Source: Stutzerimonas stutzeri (GTDB taxonomy: Bacteria; Pseudomonadota; Gammaproteobacteria; Pseudomonadales; Pseudomonadaceae). From it: DNA of 64,000 bases. The stretch covers positions 1 to 64,000 of the forward strand of contig NZ_JAMOIE010000012.1 in NCBI RefSeq assembly GCF_024448935.1. Direction: 5' to 3'. Shown here piece by piece: positions 59,521 through 64,000 of this stretch (position 1 is the first letter of the stretch; every line of letters starts with the position of its first letter). A program made the position numbers and the translations under genes. Below the pieces are notes generated by a model. It was given only the letters and a program-made list of their open reading frames with translations. It ran no database searches and had not been told where the DNA came from.

Positions 59521-60162
59521 ATGAATCGAACAGGCCCTATGTCCAGTATCCGCGAACGCAACAAAGAACTGATCCTTCGTGCTGCCAGCGAAGAATTCGC
59601 CGAGAAGGGCTTCGCCGCCAGCAAAACCAGCGACATCGCCGACCGCGCCGGGCTGCCCAAGCCCAACGTCTACTACTATTTCAAAAGCAAGGAAAACCTC
59701 TATCGCGAGGTACTGGACAGTATCGTCGAGCCCTTGCTACAGGCATCTGCTCCGTTCAATCAGCCCGGCGAACCGGCAGACGTGTTACGCGCCTACATCC
59801 GCACCAAGATTCGCATATCCAGGGAACATGCTTGCGCCTCCAAGGTATTTGCCAGCGAGATCATGCATGGCGCGCCACATCTGCCAGCCGAGCGTGCCGC
59901 GCAGCTCAATGCCCAAGCCAGCCATAATGTGGCGCGCATCCGGGGCTGGATTGAAAAGGGACTGATGGCGCCGGTCGACCCTCATCATCTGATGTTCAGC
60001 ATCTGGGCGGCGACCCAGACCTATGCCGATTTCGACTGGCAGATTTCCACCGTAACGGGCAAGGCCGCACTCGATGATGCCGATTACGAAGCGGCTGCCG
60101 AAACGATCATTCGTATGGTCATCAAGGGTTGCGAGGTCAAGGAAGAGCCGGCGATCACCTGA
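59521..60162 (+). CDS. TetR family regulator, RutR-like
   Basis: About 213 residues from ATG 59521 (a second ATG at 59539 gives MSSIRERNKELILRAASEEF). The HTH is SKTSDIADRAGLPKPNVYYY, and the C-terminal domain (ACASKVFASEIMHGAPHLPA, then PVDPHHLMFSIWAATQTYAD) closely follows E. coli RutR, which senses uracil/thymine and controls pyrimidine and purine metabolism. No rut genes are in the window. Its closeness to the purine island suggests, but does not prove, a nucleobase ligand. Confidence 0.85.
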   Translation: MNRTGPMSSIRERNKELILRAASEEFAEKGFAASKTSDIADRAGLPKPNVYYYFKSKENLYREVLDSIVEPLLQASAPFNQPGEPADVLRAYIRTKIRISREHACASKVFASEIMHGAPHLPAERAAQLNAQASHNVARIRGWIEKGLMAPVDPHHLMFSIWAATQTYADFDWQISTVTGKAALDDADYEAAAETIIRMVIKGCEVKEEPAIT

Positions 60163-60371
60163 GCCGACATGGACCAGCCGATATGGCTCCAGCCTGTCTA
60201 GAATCGTACTTTGGAGCATGCTGTGCAGGGCAGGAACGGTCGACGGAAGGTGCTCCATGCGAGCCATCGTTCTGATCACGTTTTGCCTTATAAGCGGCAT
60301 CGCGCCTTTGACGCCTGATCTATGACAACCGATACTTGCGCTGGGCACCGGCTCGGAAGAAGGAAGTTCTA

Positions 60372-62432
60372 TTGACCGCATTGCGCAACAGTCTGTCCAG
60401 GAAACTGCTCCGCATCGTTCTGCTGTCTGCGCTTGCCGTTGGCCTGGTACTGAGCTGCGCGCAGATCGTCTTCGATGCCTACAAGACCCGCCAGCTGATC
60501 GATGCCGAAGCCCAACGAATCCTGCGCATGACCCGCGACACGTCCACTCAGGCGATCTATAGCCTGGACCGGGAAATGGCCGCGCAGGTCATGGAAGGAC
60601 TGTTCCGGCACGAGTCGATTCGCAAAGCCTCGATTGGCCACCCAGGGGAAGCGCCTTTGGCGGCCAAGTCCCGCCCGCTCATGCCACGTCCCTCGCGCTG
60701 GTTGACCGACCCGATACTAGGCCGCGATCAGGAGTTCTCGATCCCCCTGATTGGCCGCCCGCCTTATAACGAGTACTACGGCGATCTGCGCATCACACTC
60801 GATACCGCCCCCTATGGCGAAGCGTTTCTCAGCAGCTCGGCCGTGCTCTTCGTCGTCGGCATCCTGCGTGCGCTGGTACTGGGCTTACTGTTGTACCTGA
60901 TCTATGAATGCCTACTCACACGACCGCTGACCAAGCTCATCGAGCACATGTCGCGCATCAATCCGGGCCGCCCTGGCGAGCACTCGCTGCCGATGCCCAA
61001 GGGACATGAGCGCAATGAACTGGGGCTTTGGGTCGAAACGGCCAATGGTCTGCTCGCCTCCATTCAGCACAACATGCAGTTGCGCCATGCCGCCGAAAGC
61101 AACCTGCAACGCATGACCCAATACGACACGCTCACCAACCTGCCCAACCGCCTGCAGTTGCAACAGCAGCTGGACAACATCCTGAGCGAAGCCGCCCGAC
61201 TGCAACGTCGCGTGGCCGTGCTCTGCCTCGGGCTGGACGATTTCAAGGGCATGAACGAACGGTTCAGCTACCAGAACGGCGATCGCCTGCTGGTGGCGCT
61301 GGCCGATCGTCTACGCCGCCACAGTGGGCGTGTCGGAGCGCTCGCCCGGCTGGGCGGCGACCAGTTCGTACTGGTGCTGGTCGGTTTCGAACAACCCTAC
61401 GAAGCCGCCTAGCTGGCGCAGAAGGTGCTCGACGATCTGGAGCGGCCCGTCACCCTCGACGATCAGCACATACGGTTGCGCGCCACCATCGGCATCACGC
61501 TGTACCCCGAAGACGGTAGCAGCACTGAAAAGCTGCTGCAGAAAGCTGAGCAGACCATGACTCTGGCCAAGAGCCGCTCACGCAATCGCTATCAGTTCTA
61601 TGTCGCCAGCATCGACAGCGAAATGAGGACGCGCCGGGAGTTGCAGAATGACCTGGCCGAGGCGCTTGTCCGGGGCGAGTTTCACCTGGTCTATCAGCCG
61701 CAGATCGACTACCGCCTCAAACGCATCACCGGTGTCGAAGCCTTGCTTCGCTGGTCCCACCCGAGCGGCAAGCTGGTTCCGCCCGACATATTCATTCCTC
61801 TCGCCGAACAGAACGGCAGCATCATCGCCATCGGCGAGTGGGTGCTCGACCAGGCCTGCCGACAGCTGAGCGAATGGCATCAACAAGGTTTCAGTGATCT
61901 GCGCATGGCTGTCAACCTGTCCACGGTTCAACTGCACCACGCCGGGCTGCCGGCGATGATCAGCAACCTGCTCAGCAGTCACAGGCTGCCGCCCGAGACG
62001 CTGGAGCTCGAGGTGACGGAAACGGGCCTGATGGAAGACATCGCCGCCGCCACCCATAACCTGCACAGCCTGCGCCGCTCCGGCGCGTTGATCGCCATTG
62101 ATGATTTCGGCACCGGCTATTCATCGCTGAGCTATCTGAAAAGCCTGCCGCTGGACAAGATCAAAATCGACAAGAGCTTCGTTCGCGATATGGCCGCTGT
62201 TGAAGGCGATACGACCATCGTTCGAGCCATCATCCAGCTGGGCAAGAGCCTGGGCATGCTGGTGATCGCCGAGGGTGTGGAGACCGCCGAGCAGGAACGC
62301 TACCTGATCGACGAGGGCTGCAACGAAGGTCAGGGTTACTACTACAGCAAACCCGTGGCGGCGCCTGAACTCACCGCTTTGCTCGAGCAATCGCTGGGGT
62401 TCGAGCACAGGCTCAACTCCGAGCACCTGTAA
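60372..62432 (+). pseudogene. bifA: BifA-like GGDQF-EAL c-di-GMP phosphodiesterase, interrupted by in-frame TAG
   Basis: The frame from TTG 60372 (AAGGAAG upstream; MTALRNSLSRKLLRIVLLSA) runs 346 codons to TAG at 61410-61412 and continues in the same frame without gap to TAA 62430. Read through, it is 686 residues plus stop, which matches BifA as I recall it. Order: two membrane segments flanking a periplasmic domain, HAMP, a degenerate GGDEF domain (LGGDQF near residue 336) and a complete EAL domain (VEALLRWSHP, ELEVTETG, IDDFGTGYSSLSYL, AEGVET). The stop (position 347, CAG to TAG likely) cuts just after GGDQF, so the EAL domain is lost unless readthrough or reinitiation occurs. Confidence 0.85.
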
Positions 62433-62497
62433 ACACTGCTCGCCGCGCCGTGCACCAAGCGCGGCTCCCTTCTAATGCCAACCCAAGAGCATCATCG

Positions 62498-63181
62498 ATG
62501 AAGCGTTTTGTATGGATCGACAGCGTCGAAATTCCGGATGGCGGCGGTGCCCTGTGTCTGTTCGCGTATGGCGACGACTTCGTTATCAAGATCCAGGGCG
62601 GCAACGGTAATCAGCTGATGAACACCCGCACGCACGGCTCGGAAGATGCGCTGGCGGAGATACCCTGCCGCAAGATCGCGCAGCGGCCGCAGCCACGGGT
62701 GCTGATTGGCGGCTTGGGCATGGGTTTCACCCTCGCTTCGGCGCTCAGACATCTCGGCGCGGATGCCGAGGTGCAGGTCGCTGAGCTGGTTCCCGGCGTG
62801 ATCGACTGGAACCGTGGCCCGTTGGGCGCGAAGTCCGGCATGCCGATCAACGATCCACGAACCCGCGTGCTGCGTAGCGATGTCGCCGAGGTTCTGCAGA
62901 GCGAGCCGCAGGGCTATGACGCCATCATGCTCGATGTAGACAACGGCCCCGAGGGGCTGACCCACAAGCGCAACAGCTGGTTGTACTCCTCAACCGGGCT
63001 CGACGCTTGCGCCAGGGCACTGCGCCCCAAAGGTCTGCTTGCCGTGTGGTCGGCCAGTGCCGATCAGGCCTTCTCCCAACGACTTGCCAGGTCAGGTTTC
63101 CTCGCCGAAGAAGTCCAGGTGTTCGCGCACGGCAATCGCGGCACCCGGCATACCATCTGGATTGCCGAAAAGCGTGGATGA
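62498..63181 (+). CDS. Spermidine synthase-like methyltransferase-fold protein
   Basis: A 227-residue protein starting at ATG 62498 (MKRFVWIDSVEIPDGGGALC). A Rossmann SAM-type motif VLIGGLGMGFTLASALRHLG is near residue 70, followed by VAELVPGVIDWNRGP and DVDNGPEGLTHKRNSWLYS. It resembles the spermine/spermidine synthase superfamily but lacks clear polyamine-site signatures, so the substrate is unknown. It lies 65 bases after the bifA-like gene. Confidence 0.8.
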   Translation: MKRFVWIDSVEIPDGGGALCLFAYGDDFVIKIQGGNGNQLMNTRTHGSEDALAEIPCRKIAQRPQPRVLIGGLGMGFTLASALRHLGADAEVQVAELVPGVIDWNRGPLGAKSGMPINDPRTRVLRSDVAEVLQSEPQGYDAIMLDVDNGPEGLTHKRNSWLYSSTGLDACARALRPKGLLAVWSASADQAFSQRLARSGFLAEEVQVFAHGNRGTRHTIWIAEKRG

Positions 63182-63235
63182 AGCGCGGAGCTCGGTGACT
63201 GATAGCCGTCAAAACAGCTGCATTTCTTTGCACAC

Positions 63236-63254
63236 AATGCAAATCTTTCGCATT
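63236..63254. promoter_or_regulatory. AATGC...GCATT inverted repeat upstream of imelysin gene
   Basis: AATGC (63236-63240) and GCATT (63250-63254) flank nine bases in the promoter region of the imelysin lipoprotein gene. The 19-bp size and the flanking ATTATG recall a weak Fur box, and some imelysin genes are iron-regulated. The match to Fur consensus is partial. Confidence 0.35.
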
Positions 63255-63328
63255 ATGTTCCGCATCCGTTTGTCACAGCCCTGCCGTCGACCAAACTCAT
63301 ATCACCCTTGCAAGCAAAGGAACCCGCC

Positions 63329-64000
<672 letters not shown>

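Overview
The window looks like chromosomal DNA of a Pseudomonas-type gammaproteobacterium, most likely the Stutzerimonas (Pseudomonas) stutzeri group. Three things point there: high GC with strong G/C third positions, the gene orders tatD-pilZ-holB-tmk-mltG-pabC-fabF-acpP-fabG-fabD-plsX-rpmF-yceD and braCDEFG, and many short palindromic intergenic repeats. This assignment is inferred from remembered family sequences and gene order, because no database search was possible. No rRNA, tRNA or CRISPR array was seen.

Layout. 1-4.1 kb: the end of a sensor kinase, a TetR regulator divergent from a class V aminotransferase, and an AroP-type permease. 4.2-14.5 kb (minus strand): a long core cluster for DNA replication, nucleotide and folate synthesis, peptidoglycan processing and fatty acid/phospholipid synthesis. 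14.5-15.3 kb: a scar with an IS21-type transposase fragment where the usual upstream neighbours of yceD are missing. 15.3-26.2 kb: mixed genes (DEAD-box helicase, LysR regulator, cyclophilin, CHAD protein, YegD chaperone, a broken MFS gene abutting a hydroxypyruvate isomerase/dehydrogenase pair, and a protealysin-emfourin protease/inhibitor pair). 26.5-29.9 kb: a PhnD/PhnE-type ABC transporter, possibly for selenate. 29.9-36.4 kb (minus strand): a complete nine-gene N-type rotary ATPase operon, atpDCQRBEFAG, separate from any housekeeping F-ATPase. 37-42.1 kb: the braCDEFG branched-chain amino acid transporter. 42.1-42.8 kb: a gene-free repeat zone.

42.8-57.2 kb is a purine catabolism island. 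Its genes encode 8-oxoguanine deaminase, xanthine dehydrogenase (xdhABC), guanine deaminase, a GntR/FCD regulator, 5-hydroxyisourate hydrolase, PuuE allantoinase, OHCU decarboxylase, allantoicase, ureidoglycolate lyase and the membrane urate hydroxylase PuuD. Together they can take guanine or xanthine to glyoxylate plus urea. Four perfect 10-bp palindromes (TTGTATACAA, or TTGTGCACAA) in the promoter regions around the GntR gene are the likely operators. No purine permease and no urease are in the window.

57.5-64 kb: a Kef-type cation/proton antiporter, a RutR-like regulator, a BifA-type c-di-GMP phosphodiesterase gene interrupted by an in-frame TAG, a spermidine-synthase-like protein and the start of an imelysin lipoprotein. 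The most notable items are the amber codon in the bifA-like gene, the N-ATPase with a delta-like tail on its b subunit, the shared operator palindromes of the purine island, and a CTAG-rich tandem repeat at 42.6 kb.
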